A DNA stretch of 64,000 nucleotides from Streptomycetaceae bacterium (GCA_027488575.1 JAIYBJ010000017.1:39866-103865), one strand, 5' to 3'. Positions 46,319 to 55,280 are shown, numbered from the stretch's first letter. The notes: generated by a model from the letters alone, not told the origin. Made by a program: numbers and translations.

Positions 46319-47446
46319 CCCTTGCTTAATGAGCAAAGCTGACGCGATAGCAGCGATACCGCGACCTTCACCCGTTAAACCCATGCCATCTGTTGTTGTT
46401 GCAAGTACAGAAACGTTCACACCGCCAAGGGCTGCAGATAACGCAGCGATTGCTTCACTGCGACGTTCTGCAAGCTTTGGTCGATTGCCAATAATTTGAA
46501 CAGTGACGTTAGAAATTGCGTATCCTGCAGCTGAAACTCTCTGAAGTGTTTCTTTCAAAAGCGTCACACCAGATGCGCCTGCATACTCTGGTTTATCTAT
46601 TCCAAAGTTTGTTCCAAGATCTCCAAGTTGGGCGGCAGCAAACAATGCATCACAGATTGCATGTGCTGCAACATCGCCATCAGAGTGACCATCGACCCCA
46701 ATTTGATTAGGCCATAGCAATCCTGCCAACCACAATTGGCGACCTTCTGCGAATGCATGTGCATCAACACCAACACCAGTTCTAAACAATGATGACGTAC
46801 CGAGCATTGATAACGCGCTTGCTAAATCTGTTGGTGTTGTAATTTTTAGTGCACGTTCTTCGCCCTTAATGATCAAAACTTTGTGGCCAATCGCTTCTAC
46901 GAGTGCGCCATCATCTGTAGCATCGGCGCCAGTTGCATGAGCTTTCTTCAAAACTTCTAAATCAAAACCTTGTGGGGTTTGCACGCGTCGAAATGATGCG
47001 CGATCTGGGGTTGATGTGACGTGACCGCTTGCATCAATGCTTTTGACTGTATCGATTAATTCAAGACCCGGGATCACAGCAACTTCACCTTTTTCAAGTG
47101 AAGTTAAAACACTGTGCGCTAACTCTGTTGTGGCAAGTGCACGGGCCGCATCATGAACCAAAACAAACTTTGCGTTGCCTGAAAGCGCGGCAATCCCTGC
47201 GCGCACGCTCTCAGATCTTGTTGCGCCGCCAACAACAACAGTGATGTCATTGCCAACTAGCTCTTGTATTTGTTTTTCATATCCAGCTGGCGCACAAATA
47301 ACGATTTCAGATGCCACGGGTGCCAAAGCAGCAACAGCGTGTTCTATAAGTGTGCGATTGCCGAGAGTAATGAGTGCTTTTGGAAGTGTGGCGCCGAATC
47401 TTTCGCCACTGCCAGCGGCTGCAATGATGGCCGCACACTGGCTCAT
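46316..47446 (-). CDS. ispDF: Bifunctional MEP cytidylyltransferase / MEcPP synthase
   Basis: Fused enzymes of the MEP pathway. IspD (about residues 1-215) has [25 protein letters not shown] and [11 protein letters not shown]. IspF (about 225-376) has [22 protein letters not shown] (metal site), [17 protein letters not shown] and [21 protein letters not shown]. Mycobacteria keep ispD and ispF as separate neighbours at the same place, so the fusion is a compact version. ATG 47446 with GGGG upstream is preferred over an in-frame TTG at 47458. Works with ispE at 3 kb. Confidence 0.95.
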   Translation of the reverse strand: MSQCAAIIAAAGSGERFGATLPKALITLGNRTLIEHAVAALAPVASEIVICAPAGYEKQIQELVGNDITVVVGGATRSESVRAGIAALSGNAKFVLVHDAARALATTELAHSVLTSLEKGEVAVIPGLELIDTVKSIDASGHVTSTPDRASFRRVQTPQGFDLEVLKKAHATGADATDDGALVEAIGHKVLIIKGEERALKITTPTDLASALSMLGTSSLFRTGVGVDAHAFAEGRQLWLAGLLWPNQIGVDGHSDGDVAAHAICDALFAAAQLGDLGTNFGIDKPEYAGASGVTLLKETLQRVSAAGYAISNVTVQIIGNRPKLAERRSEAIAALSAALGGVNVSVLATTTDGMGLTGEGRGIAAIASALLIKQG

Positions 47447-47482
47447 TTGTTTCCCCAAATACTTAGAAGATCTAAACCAAAA

Positions 47483-47965
47483 TTAAGAAGCTAAAACCTC
47501 ATCGAGGATAACTGCTGCTTTTTCTTCATCTGTGCGCTCTGCAAGAGCGAGCTCAGAGATCAAAATCTGCTTTGCCTTTGCAAGCATGCGTTTTTCACCA
47601 GCTGAAAGTCCACGATCTAAATCGCGGCGATAAAGATCGCGAACAACTTCTGCAACCTTAATAACATCTCCAGATGCCAACTTCTCGAGGTTAGCCTTGT
47701 AACGGCGTGACCAGTTTGTTGGTTCTTCTGTGTATGGCTGACGCAAAACATTAAATACACGATCAAGTCCGGCGCTATCTACAACGTCACGAACGCCGAC
47801 TAAGTCAACGTTTTCTGCTGGAACGCGAACTGTGAGGTCGCCTTGTGCAACCTTTAGAACGAGGTAGGTCTTCTCTTCGCCTTTAATTACTCGAGTTTCG
47901 ATGGCTTCGATAAGTGCTGCTCCGTGATGAGGATAAACAACGGTTTCGCCGACCTTAAATGTCAT
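47483..47965 (-). CDS. carD: CarD-family RNA polymerase-binding regulator
   Basis: A 160-residue protein: N-terminal RNA polymerase-interacting domain ([21 protein letters not shown], about residues 1-60) and a C-terminal DNA-binding helical domain ([35 protein letters not shown]). In mycobacteria CarD stabilises open complexes at promoters. Order carD-ispD-ispF-cysS-rlmB is the mycobacterial one. Its presence matters because many promoters here appear to be bare -10 elements. Confidence 0.95.
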   Translation of the reverse strand: MTFKVGETVVYPHHGAALIEAIETRVIKGEEKTYLVLKVAQGDLTVRVPAENVDLVGVRDVVDSAGLDRVFNVLRQPYTEEPTNWSRRYKANLEKLASGDVIKVAEVVRDLYRRDLDRGLSAGEKRMLAKAKQILISELALAERTDEEKAAVILDEVLAS

Positions 47966-48033
47966 GTGTTGCCCTTCGTTAGGGGCTAATAATACCAGCC
48001 AATTATGGGGTTAGTCACCTCGAGTTTATGCGT

Positions 48034-48051
48034 GCAAAAACGCCCTTTTGC
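48034..48051. promoter_or_regulatory. Inverted repeat between carD and lpqE-like gene
   Basis: GCAAAA, six bases, TTTTGC: a perfect 6-bp repeat in the divergent region. It may be an operator or a short hairpin. A perfect TTGACA -35 sequence for the plus-strand gene is found downstream near 48077. Confidence 0.3.
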
Positions 48052-48123
48052 CATGAGAGAATAAAGCCACTACATCTTGACAAATACAAAAACTTTATTT
48101 TTCAAAGTACTTGGAGATTAGAA

Positions 48124-48621
48124 ATGCGTCTTCGCACAATCGTTACACCGTTAATAATTGCTGTGCTTGCAATTTCTCTAACTGGTTGCGGTGCTGGTCC
48201 TAATGCATCGTCGCGACTAATCAAAAAGGTAACTGATGGTCAAGAAGCAGATATCAAAAAAGATGGAAATAGTATTTCGCTAAGAAACTTTGTATTGGTG
48301 TCTCTGGCAGATGGTTCTGCAGTTGTTGTCGGCACAATCATCAATCGCGGAGCAAATGAAGATGCTCTGCTCGGTGTAGCAATTCCGGGTATTCAGGCAC
48401 AAATCACTGGTACCAGCACGATCGCGTCAAATGGAGTCATTACTTTTGAAGGCGACGTTGCAAATGTAAAAGCTGTTATCCCTGGTGCAAATTTGAAGCC
48501 AGGAACCCACACAGATCTCTCACTATTTTTTGGTAACGCTGGAGAAATTACTCTAGATGTTTTAGTTCAAAAGCCAGAAGGAATCTACGCAGGAATTACG
48601 TCTCAAGCTTCCATCTTGTAA
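48124..48621 (+). CDS. LpqE-like lipoprotein
   Basis: A 165-residue lipoprotein: signal peptide with lipobox SLTGC (Cys22), then a beta-rich domain. Divergent from carD exactly as LpqE (Rv3584) is in mycobacteria. The domain resembles copper-chaperone-like folds only loosely, so the function is unknown. The ATG at 48124 has GGAG nine bases upstream; an in-frame upstream start at 48028 would spoil the signal peptide. The 3' end overlaps the response regulator by 19 bases. Confidence 0.8.
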   Translation: MRLRTIVTPLIIAVLAISLTGCGAGPNASSRLIKKVTDGQEADIKKDGNSISLRNFVLVSLADGSAVVVGTIINRGANEDALLGVAIPGIQAQITGTSTIASNGVITFEGDVANVKAVIPGANLKPGTHTDLSLFFGNAGEITLDVLVQKPEGIYAGITSQASIL

Positions 48622-49292
48622 CCAAGACCGCGAACGGTCTGAATAATTACTGGATTGGCTGGATCTTCTTCAATCTTCGAACGCAATCTCTTGATGTGCA
48701 CATCTAGAGTCTTGGTATCTCCCACATAATCACTGCCCCACACGCGATCAATTAGTTGCATGCGAGTAAGCACACGTCCTGCGTTTCGCATTAAGAATTC
48801 GAGTAATTCAAACTCTTTGAGCGGAAATGAAATGCTCTCGTTGTTAATGCTTACTAAGTGACGTTCAACATCCATGCGCACTGGTCCGGCTGAAAGTGAG
48901 CCACTGTTGGTGCTCTCATCCGTGAATTCACCAGTATTTCGACGCAGTACCGCGCGAATACGTGCAACTAATTCTCGCGAAGAATAAGGCTTTGTAATGT
49001 AATCATCGGCACCTAATTCGAGGCCAACGACCTTATCGATTTCGGAATCCTTTGCAGTCAACATAATGATCGGAACATTGGATCGCGTGCGCAACTGCTT
49101 GCATACTTCTGTGCCCGATAGCCCTGGCAACATCAGATCAAGGAGAACTAGATCAGCTCCGCCACGATCAAACTCTTCAATTGCTTTTGTGCCGGTATCT
49201 GCAACGCATACATCGAAACCTTCGCGGCCCAGCAAATATCCCAATGCATCTGAAAATGAATCTTCATCTTCCACAACAAGAATTCGGGACAT
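48603..49292 (-). CDS. regX3: OmpR-family response regulator, RegX3/PhoP type
   Basis: A 229-residue regulator: receiver domain with Asp52 (LLDLMLPG), TAKDSEIDKVVGLELGADDYITKPYSSRELVARIRAVLRR, and a winged-helix domain ending in DVHIKRLRSKIEEDPANPVIIQTVRGLGYKMEA. It is paired with the histidine kinase directly upstream and near phoU and gpmA, the senX3-regX3-gpm1 order of mycobacteria. Probably controls phosphate-starvation genes. Confidence 0.92.
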   Translation of the reverse strand: MSRILVVEDEDSFSDALGYLLGREGFDVCVADTGTKAIEEFDRGGADLVLLDLMLPGLSGTEVCKQLRTRSNVPIIMLTAKDSEIDKVVGLELGADDYITKPYSSRELVARIRAVLRRNTGEFTDESTNSGSLSAGPVRMDVERHLVSINNESISFPLKEFELLEFLMRNAGRVLTRMQLIDRVWGSDYVGDTKTLDVHIKRLRSKIEEDPANPVIIQTVRGLGYKMEA

Positions 49293-50395
49293 TATTTTTC
49301 CTCCGTCAAACTAGGGACGCTTACGAGGTTTTCTTGTAAGTCGCCTGTTTCCTTAAATTCGGGAAGTCGCATGGTGAAAGTACTTCCTTCACCTTGCTCA
49401 CTCCACACAGTGATATCTCCACCATGGTTTGTGATGATGTGCTTTACGATTGATAAACCAAGTCCTGTTCCGCCGGTTGCGCGTGAACGCGCTGGATCTA
49501 CGCGATAAAAACGTTCAAAGATTCGCTCGATGTTTTCATCTGAGATTCCGATTCCTTGGTCTTTGACTTTTATTTCAGCCAATCCATCTACGTTACTGAG
49601 TGAAATTACAACATTTGTCTTGTTTGGACTGTAATTAATTGCATTTTCAATGAGATTGCTAATGGCCATTTCTAATTGACTTTCATCGCCCAAAATTGTT
49701 GAGTCACTATTTTTAATGAATTCGATCTTGATCTCACGAGATTCAGCGGTCAATCGAGATTCATCGATGGCTTGCAAGATTAAATCGCTGATTAAAATAG
49801 GAGTTGCATCCTTGAGCGGATCTTCATCTTGGATTCGAGACAGATTAATAATTTCTTGAACAAGGTCAGATAAGCGTTTTGCTTCGGCTTGCATTCGTGT
49901 AGCAAATCGTTTAATTGCAACAGGGTCATCACTTGCCTCAAGAACAGCTTCACTTAGAATCGAAAGTGCTCCAATTGGAGTTTTAAGTTCGTGTGAGATG
50001 TTTGCAACGAAGTCTCTGCGCACAGCATCTAGTCGTCTGAACTCAGAATCATCAAAGATAAGTACTGCAATTACGCCTTGGTTGCCTATAGGAGCAACTC
50101 GAACCAGAAGATTGTGAGTACCTTCTCCGATTGGTCCACGTGGTAATTCAATTGTGGCTTCTTGTGAAATCTGGGAGCGGCGGCAAGCGCGAACAATATT
50201 TAGAATTTCATTGCTAACTAATTTTCCATCACGCACCATGCCGAGTGTCGTGGAAGCATCAGATGCACGAAGAACTATTTCACCAGGTGCTAACAATAAA
50301 TATTCAGCATCGACAACTTCGAGAAGATCAACAATGCCGGCTGGAATCTGCGCAGAGTTGGTTGCGTTTTCTCGCGTTGATCTGCGTCCGAACAT
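49292..50395 (-). CDS. senX3: SenX3-type sensor histidine kinase without membrane helices
   Basis: A 367-residue kinase. Residues about 20-115 form a PAS-like domain, the DHp helix has FVANISHELKTPIGALS with His135, and the ATP domain has NLIENAINYSPNK, DQGIGI, FERFYRVDPARSRATGGTGLGLSIVKHI. The family protein SenX3 has two N-terminal membrane helices; here none is visible, and an in-frame stop at 50450-50452 with no intervening start excludes a longer form. It is probably cytoplasmic, so its input would be a partner protein such as PhoU rather than an extracellular signal. Confidence 0.9.
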   Translation of the reverse strand: MFGRRSTRENATNSAQIPAGIVDLLEVVDAEYLLLAPGEIVLRASDASTTLGMVRDGKLVSNEILNIVRACRRSQISQEATIELPRGPIGEGTHNLLVRVAPIGNQGVIAVLIFDDSEFRRLDAVRRDFVANISHELKTPIGALSILSEAVLEASDDPVAIKRFATRMQAEAKRLSDLVQEIINLSRIQDEDPLKDATPILISDLILQAIDESRLTAESREIKIEFIKNSDSTILGDESQLEMAISNLIENAINYSPNKTNVVISLSNVDGLAEIKVKDQGIGISDENIERIFERFYRVDPARSRATGGTGLGLSIVKHIITNHGGDITVWSEQGEGSTFTMRLPEFKETGDLQENLVSVPSLTEEK

Positions 50396-50401
50396 GGCTC
50401 C

Positions 50402-50407
50402 ATCGTA
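50402..50407 (-). promoter_or_regulatory. Leaderless -10 hexamer for senX3
   Basis: On the minus strand TACGAT, six bases (GGAGCC), then ATG at 50395. GGAG in the spacer could also be read as a ribosome binding site. Confidence 0.5.
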
Positions 50408-50425
50408 GAGATTGCTCGCGAAACT

Positions 50426-50443
50426 CTCACCATTAGGGGTGAG
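50426..50443. promoter_or_regulatory. Inverted repeat CTCACC-N6-GGTGAG at the senX3 promoter
   Basis: A perfect 6-bp inverted repeat placed over the expected -35 of senX3 in the senX3-phoU intergenic region. The TCACC core recalls PHO-box units (GTTCACC) bound by PhoP/RegX3 relatives, so autoregulation is possible. Confidence 0.4.
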
Positions 50444-50524
50444 CCTGGGTTAGAAAAATCTGTTTCTTAGCCTTCTATTCAATGTCCGTTAACCAACCTC
50501 CACCAAGAAAGCCTGAGCGCGAGG

Positions 50525-50530
50525 TACGGT
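50525..50530 (+). promoter_or_regulatory. Leaderless -10 hexamer for phoU
   Basis: TACGGT, six bases (TATCCA), then ATG at 50537. Confidence 0.6.
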
Positions 50531-50536
50531 TATCCA

Positions 50537-51190
50537 ATGCGCGACGCCTTCCATGACGACCTAGATGCCATCGGACTATCTCTTGTTGAGATGAGCGAAC
50601 TGGTTAGCAAGGCTATGTTGCGCGCAACCAAAGCAATCTTGGAAGCAGACCTTGCTCTGGCTGAAGAAGTTATCTCAGAGGACGAGCGCATCGACCAGCT
50701 ACACCATGATTTAGACGCTCGAACACTTAATTTAATGGCACGCCAACAACCAGTTGCTGGCGACCTTCGCACACTTGTTACATCGATTCGTATGAGTTCT
50801 GATTTAGAGCGCATGGGCGATCTTGCACACCACATCGCAAAGCTTGCACGTATGCGTTATCCAGCGTGCGCCGTTCCACCAGAGCTAGTTTTTATTATTC
50901 AAGAAATGGGCGATGTCGCACAAAAAATTATTAACAAAACAACAGGAATCATCACTTCACGCGACACCTTGGCTGCAATTGAACTCGAAAAAGATGATGA
51001 TGACATGGACAAATTGCACCGCAAGTTATTTGAAATCTTGCTCGATGATAATTGGTCACACGGCATTGAAACTGCAATTGATATGACTTTGTTGGGCCGT
51101 TACTACGAGCGTTGCGCAGACCATGCTGTATCTGTCGCTCGCCGTGTGTACTTCCTGGTTACAGGTACGTACGCCTCAGATATTCTCTAA
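50537..51190 (+). CDS. phoU: PhoU phosphate regulatory protein
   Basis: A 217-residue all-helical protein of two three-helix repeats. The metal-binding style motifs EVISEDERIDQLHHDLDARTL and MGDLAHHIAKLARMRYP, then KDDDDMDKLHRKLFEILLD and GRYYERCADHAVSVARRVYFLVTG are typical. PhoU links the phosphate transporter to the sensor kinase. Divergent from senX3, with which it probably interacts; no pst genes are in the window. Confidence 0.94.
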   Translation: MRDAFHDDLDAIGLSLVEMSELVSKAMLRATKAILEADLALAEEVISEDERIDQLHHDLDARTLNLMARQQPVAGDLRTLVTSIRMSSDLERMGDLAHHIAKLARMRYPACAVPPELVFIIQEMGDVAQKIINKTTGIITSRDTLAAIELEKDDDDMDKLHRKLFEILLDDNWSHGIETAIDMTLLGRYYERCADHAVSVARRVYFLVTGTYASDIL

Positions 51191-51191
51191 A

Positions 51192-51938
51192 TTACTTTTT
51201 ACCCTGATTCGCAACCGCTGCAATTGCATCCGCGGCTGCAGCTGGATCTAAATACTCTCCGCCGCTCTTAACTGGCTTCAAGTTAGCGTCTAATTCGTAA
51301 TACAACGGAATTCCGGTTGGAATATTTAATCCTGCAATATCGGCATCGCTAATTCCATCTAAGTGTTTAACCAGTGCGCGCAATGAATTGCCGTGTGCTG
51401 TAACCAAAACAGTTTTGCCACTTAACAAATCTGGTGCAATTTTTTCGTGCCAGTAAGGCAGCATGCGAGTAACAACATCTTTTAAACACTCTGTTTTCGG
51501 AAGATCACTTCCTAGTCCGGCATAGCGTGGATCTTTAGCTTGGCTAAATTCTGAACCATCTTCAATTGGTGGTGGTGGAACATCAAAAGAGCGACGCCAC
51601 AATTGGAATTGTTCTTCGCCGTATGCAGCAAGAGTTTCTTTCTTATCTTTTCCTTGTAGCGCACCATAGTGACGTTCATTTAAACGCCATGATCGTGAAA
51701 CCGGAATCCAATGACGATCACACGCATCAAGAGCTAATTGCGATGTATGAATAGCACGACGAAGCAGAGATGTGTGTACTAAATCTGGCAATAAACCGCG
51801 CTCTGCCAATAGGGCGCCACCACGCTTTGCTTCTGCTTCACCGGATGCGGATAAACGGACATCAACCCAACCTGTAAATAGATTCTTTGCATTCCATTCG
51901 GATTCTCCGTGGCGCAAAAGAATGAGTTTGATTGTCAT
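51192..51938 (-). CDS. gpmA: 2,3-bisphosphoglycerate-dependent phosphoglycerate mutase
   Basis: Glycolytic enzyme of 248 residues. The catalytic [18 protein letters not shown] motif with His near residue 10, [19 protein letters not shown], and [17 protein letters not shown] with the second His are intact. Same place as gpm1 in mycobacteria. It starts six bases after a -10 hexamer built on the ybjN stop. Confidence 0.95.
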   Translation of the reverse strand: MTIKLILLRHGESEWNAKNLFTGWVDVRLSASGEAEAKRGGALLAERGLLPDLVHTSLLRRAIHTSQLALDACDRHWIPVSRSWRLNERHYGALQGKDKKETLAAYGEEQFQLWRRSFDVPPPPIEDGSEFSQAKDPRYAGLGSDLPKTECLKDVVTRMLPYWHEKIAPDLLSGKTVLVTAHGNSLRALVKHLDGISDADIAGLNIPTGIPLYYELDANLKPVKSGGEYLDPAAAADAIAAVANQGKK

Positions 51939-51944
51939 ATGAGT

Positions 51945-51950
51945 ATCTTA
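51945..51950 (-). promoter_or_regulatory. Leaderless -10 hexamer for gpmA, built on the ybjN stop codon
   Basis: On the minus strand TAAGAT, six bases (ACTCAT), then ATG at 51938. TAA is the stop of the upstream ybjN-like gene. Confidence 0.6.
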
Positions 51951-52427
51951 AATGAAGTGACGAGCAAACTCTAAATTTGCCAGTGATTCACCACGAGAAA
52001 CTCTCCAAGCCCACTCGCGACGAATTGCATTTGCAAAACCGAGTTCGAGCAATGGATTAAACGATGAATCCGAATACTGCAACACAGCACCGAGCAAACG
52101 ATCGATTTCGCGATCTGTCACTGCGTTAAGTGGCAATCGCCCAACAAGGTAAATATCGCCAAGCGGATTGACTGCAAATGCAACCCCATACATTGATGCG
52201 TTCTTACTCATGCACCAATTGTGCACACCAGCTTCGTTCTCATCGGGTTTGCGGATGACGAATGCGTTAATGCTTAATGAGTGATCGCCGACTACAAGCG
52301 CACAATGGGTCTGAAGCTTTGTTTCTCCTGGCAATGTCACTAGAAATGTATTGTCATCTTTGCGGTCATAATCAAGATCGTGTGAATCTAGAAATTCTTC
52401 AATAACAACGCGTGGATCAATAGCCAT
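51948..52427 (-). CDS. YbjN-domain protein
   Basis: A 159-residue YbjN-family protein (type III secretion chaperone-like fold), the homologue of Rv0487 between mshA and gpm1. Features: FLDSHDLDYDRKDDNTFLVTLPGE, NWCMSKNASMYGVAFAVNPLGDIYLVGRLPL and a C-terminal YSDSSFNPLLELGFANAIRREWAWRVSRGE. The function is unknown. It overlaps the mshA stop by one base. Confidence 0.87.
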   Translation of the reverse strand: MAIDPRVVIEEFLDSHDLDYDRKDDNTFLVTLPGETKLQTHCALVVGDHSLSINAFVIRKPDENEAGVHNWCMSKNASMYGVAFAVNPLGDIYLVGRLPLNAVTDREIDRLLGAVLQYSDSSFNPLLELGFANAIRREWAWRVSRGESLANLEFARHFI

Positions 52428-53686
52428 TAGGCACCTGAAGTTTTACGGGCTTCGCGTGCATCAGAGAGCACGCGATCATAAATATCTAGAGTTCCGCGCG
52501 CAGTTGCATCCCAACCAAAGTGTGAAGCGTGCTCGATTGCACCTAGTGATAACAAAACACGACGTTGCGGTTCTTGAATTAAACGTGCAAGAACAGATGA
52601 CCATGCACGTGGATCGTGACCATCAACTAAAACACCAGAAATACCATCTGCAACTGCTGTGCGAAGTCCACCAACTGCTGTTGCAACAACTGGTGTTCCG
52701 CATGCTTGTGCTTCAAGGGCAACAAGACCAAAACTTTCTGAATAACTAGGAACACAGACTAAATCTGCTGCGCGATACCACTGTGGCAAATCAACACGAG
52801 GAACAGGCGGTGCAAATTGCACAATATCTGAAATTCCAAGCCATGCAACGAGTTCTTTTAAGCGCTCTACTTCTGATGTGTTCGCACCCGATGCTCCGCC
52901 AATGATGTTGACAATTAACTTTGGTCGAAGTTGTGGTGAGTGCTTGATCATCTCTGACGTTGCACGAATCAATAACTCTGGGCCTTTGTGTGGCTGAATG
53001 CGGCCAACGAAAGTAATAACGAGGGCGTCCTGTTTCAGACCAACAACCTCGCGAGCCGCAGCGCGACCAGCACCTGCTGTAAATGTGTACAGATCAACAC
53101 CAGGGCTAACAACGTGGACGTTGTCAGGGCATGCGCTGTAGAGAGATACAAGACTTGCGGCTTCTGCATCTGTGTTTGCAATTAATCCAGTGGCTGCTGC
53201 AACAACTTGTGTTTCACCTTGCACACGAATCATTGGTTCTGGTGTTTCGCCTTCGGCCAGATTTAAGTTCTTCACACGCGCCATTGTGTGCATTGTGTGC
53301 ACAAGTGGAATACCGAGCTTTTCTGCCGCTGGCATCGCAACTTTTCCTGAGATCCAATAATGCGAATGAATAACATCGTAGGGATCTGCAGAAATAATTC
53401 GCGTAAATTCTTTGGATAGCTCGCCGATTAACTCGGGTAAACGTTCTTTAGTAACACCATCGACTGGTCCAACATTTAATTGTCGAACTCGAACACCCGG
53501 TGAAATTTCTACGATGTCTGCAACATCTTTGTTTGTGCGACGAGTGAAAATATCTACTTGCACACCCAACGCAGCCATACGTTCGGCGCTTTCGGTGACA
53601 TAAATATTCATGCCGCCAGCATCACCAATACCTGGTTGATCCAGTGGTGATGTGTGCACCATCAATGTGGCAATGCGGCCATTCAT
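52427..53686 (-). CDS. mshA: D-inositol-3-phosphate glycosyltransferase (mycothiol synthesis)
   Basis: GT4 enzyme that joins GlcNAc from UDP-GlcNAc to inositol 3-phosphate, the first step of mycothiol synthesis. The 419-residue protein has HTSPLDQPGIGDAGGMNIYV near the start (MshA signature), DVIHSHYWISGKVAM, VVSPGVDLYTF, FVGRIQPHKGPELLIRA and the C-terminal VPSYSESFGLVALEAQACGTPVVATAVGGL. The ATG fits a -10 hexamer whose first three bases are the asparaginase stop. Substrate supply comes from glmU. Confidence 0.95.
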   Translation of the reverse strand: MNGRIATLMVHTSPLDQPGIGDAGGMNIYVTESAERMAALGVQVDIFTRRTNKDVADIVEISPGVRVRQLNVGPVDGVTKERLPELIGELSKEFTRIISADPYDVIHSHYWISGKVAMPAAEKLGIPLVHTMHTMARVKNLNLAEGETPEPMIRVQGETQVVAAATGLIANTDAEAASLVSLYSACPDNVHVVSPGVDLYTFTAGAGRAAAREVVGLKQDALVITFVGRIQPHKGPELLIRATSEMIKHSPQLRPKLIVNIIGGASGANTSEVERLKELVAWLGISDIVQFAPPVPRVDLPQWYRAADLVCVPSYSESFGLVALEAQACGTPVVATAVGGLRTAVADGISGVLVDGHDPRAWSSVLARLIQEPQRRVLLSLGAIEHASHFGWDATARGTLDIYDRVLSDAREARKTSGA

Positions 53687-53692
53687 GTACCA

Positions 53693-53698
53693 AGTCTA
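53693..53698 (-). promoter_or_regulatory. Leaderless -10 hexamer for mshA, built on the asparaginase stop codon
   Basis: On the minus strand TAGACT, six bases (TGGTAC), then ATG at 53686. TAG is the stop codon of the upstream gene. Confidence 0.6.
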
Positions 53699-54637
53699 CC
53701 CGCGTGTTAAGCAGGCTCGTATAGAGCCAATTACCTCAGATCCTCCATAAACACGCTCAGTTCTATCTTCAACGTTAATTCCAAACTCTGCCAATGCAGC
53801 AACCATCAATGCTTCAAATGGACGAATAGATCCATCGCTAATCTTGAAAACAATTGTGCGCCCATCTGCAAGTGTTGCAACCTCAACACCTTCGGCGCCC
53901 TCTTTCATAAACAATCCAGGAACTTCGCGCATCAAGCGAGTAGTTAATCTTTTTTCTCCTGCAACCATTTCAGGAAAATCTCTACACGCTTGCACAACGC
54001 TTTGATGAATCGGATCAGTTGAAATTGTGATTGCACGCATTGCGCGAGCAAGGCCGTGCAGTGAAAATAGAAATAGTGGAGCGCCGCATCCATCAGCACT
54101 TGTCAACGAAACTTCTTCGCCAGCTAATGCTTCTAACTCTTTTTTGATTGCTATCTGCAATGGATGAGCTGGATCTAAATAATTAGCGGTTGGCCAACCG
54201 GCCGCAACACATGTGGCAAGCATTCCTGCATGCTTTCCGCTGCAATTCATAGCCAAACGAGTCGGTTCGTTATTTGCCCATGTGCGTCGCTCGATTTCGC
54301 CGAGTGGCTTATCTTTTGCATTTTGTAAATCTTTTTCAGTTAAGCCAACTGTGGCCAATATTTCTAGTGCGCCATCTTGATGCATTGCAGCGCCAGAGTG
54401 ACTGGAACTTACGAGGGCTAACAAACGCGGTTCTAATTTTAAGCCGGAACGGATCATGGCACTGGTTTGAATAGATTTAATTGTTGAACGCGGATACGTC
54501 AGCTGTGATGGATCACCTTTACTGAGGCGCACGCTTGCATCTGAATTAAGCATGACGAAGTGTCCGGCATGAACAGATTCGACAACACCACTTCGTGTTA
54601 GTTCGGCGAGTACTTCGCCAATTGAAAACTTAGTCAT
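53696..54637 (-). CDS. Asparaginase (L-asparaginase II family)
   Basis: A 313-residue protein of the plant- and Rhizobium-type asparaginase II family (PF06089). Seen: SGVVESVHAGHFVMLNSD, TIKSIQTSAMI, ALVSSSHSGAAMHQDGALEIL, MNCSGKHAGMLATCVAAGWP and TSADGCGAPLFLFSLHGLARAM. It probably releases ammonium from asparagine. ATG 54637 overlaps the nitrobindin stop by eight bases; a longer frame upstream lies inside that gene and is unlikely. Confidence 0.88.
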   Translation of the reverse strand: MTKFSIGEVLAELTRSGVVESVHAGHFVMLNSDASVRLSKGDPSQLTYPRSTIKSIQTSAMIRSGLKLEPRLLALVSSSHSGAAMHQDGALEILATVGLTEKDLQNAKDKPLGEIERRTWANNEPTRLAMNCSGKHAGMLATCVAAGWPTANYLDPAHPLQIAIKKELEALAGEEVSLTSADGCGAPLFLFSLHGLARAMRAITISTDPIHQSVVQACRDFPEMVAGEKRLTTRLMREVPGLFMKEGAEGVEVATLADGRTIVFKISDGSIRPFEALMVAALAEFGINVEDRTERVYGGSEVIGSIRACLTRG

Positions 54638-55130
54638 TTGATCGAGGAAGTGATGACCAGATGTGGGCTTGTAACTCTTTACCTTCTGCAGCCATGTCGT
54701 ATGCAAAGAAGAGTTCACCAGCGACTAATCCGTATAAGCGCACACCAGCTGTAACAATTTTTGCAGATGGCGCTGAATAACCTTGATCCATCACAAGTTG
54801 AATCTTTGGACCATCAAATTGTCCAACCCAACCTTCGGTGATTCCGGTGTTATGAGAAATCAAAACTTCTAAAACGTTATTTGGTTTAACGCGCCAAAAA
54901 CCAGTTTCAGATGCACCCGGGCGAATTACTTCACCTTCTGCATCAATAATCCAAGAACGTGAGTAATAAGATAAAAATGGACGTCCATCGTGATTAAAAA
55001 CTATTTCGTGTGCGTACTCGAATCCTTCAATGCCTGGATATTCACCGCGACCTTTCCCGCGCCATGTACCGACTAACCATGCAAGAGGATTGAGATCTGG
55101 ATGTAAACCTTCTGGAATTGTGAAAACCAC
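54630..55130 (-). CDS. Nitrobindin-like heme-binding beta-barrel protein
   Basis: A 166-residue FABP-like barrel (DUF1794/nitrobindin). The GTWRGKG motif (residues 21-27), FEYAHEIVFNHDGRPFLSYYSRSW, ETGFWRVKPNNVLEVLISHNTGITEGWVG and a C-terminal His156 in LQAHIWSSL, the position of the heme ligand, are seen. Mycobacterial homologues bind ferric heme and isomerise peroxynitrite. The GTG start overlaps the stop of the small membrane gene by one base, so the two are coupled. Confidence 0.88.
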   Translation of the reverse strand: MVFTIPEGLHPDLNPLAWLVGTWRGKGRGEYPGIEGFEYAHEIVFNHDGRPFLSYYSRSWIIDAEGEVIRPGASETGFWRVKPNNVLEVLISHNTGITEGWVGQFDGPKIQLVMDQGYSAPSAKIVTAGVRLYGLVAGELFFAYDMAAEGKELQAHIWSSLPRSND

Positions 55131-55267
55131 TATCTCTGTCCCTTTAAGTATGTGCTGCGAATTCGAGCGCGTGCTTGGCGTTCTTTTCGGCGGATTGAAT
55201 AAATAAAGAGCCCCACACCCAATAACAGTGCAGCAACGGCTAAAAGCACAGCGGCTGTGATTTCCAT
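55130..55267 (-). CDS. 45-residue single-pass membrane protein
   Basis: A short frame from ATG 55267: one membrane helix (about residues 4-23, AAVLLAVAALLLGVGLFIYS) and a strongly basic tail (IRRKERQARARIRSTYLKGQR). A TACGCT hexamer seven bases before the ATG and one-base stop/start overlap with the nitrobindin-like gene support it. I do not recognise a family. It may anchor or bring the heme protein to the membrane. Confidence 0.7.
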   Translation of the reverse strand: MEITAAVLLAVAALLLGVGLFIYSIRRKERQARARIRSTYLKGQR

Positions 55268-55274
55268 ACCCGCT

Positions 55275-55280
55275 AGCGTA
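55275..55280 (-). promoter_or_regulatory. Leaderless -10 for the small membrane gene and nitrobindin
   Basis: On the minus strand TACGCT, seven bases (AGCGGGT), then ATG at 55267. Confidence 0.55.
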
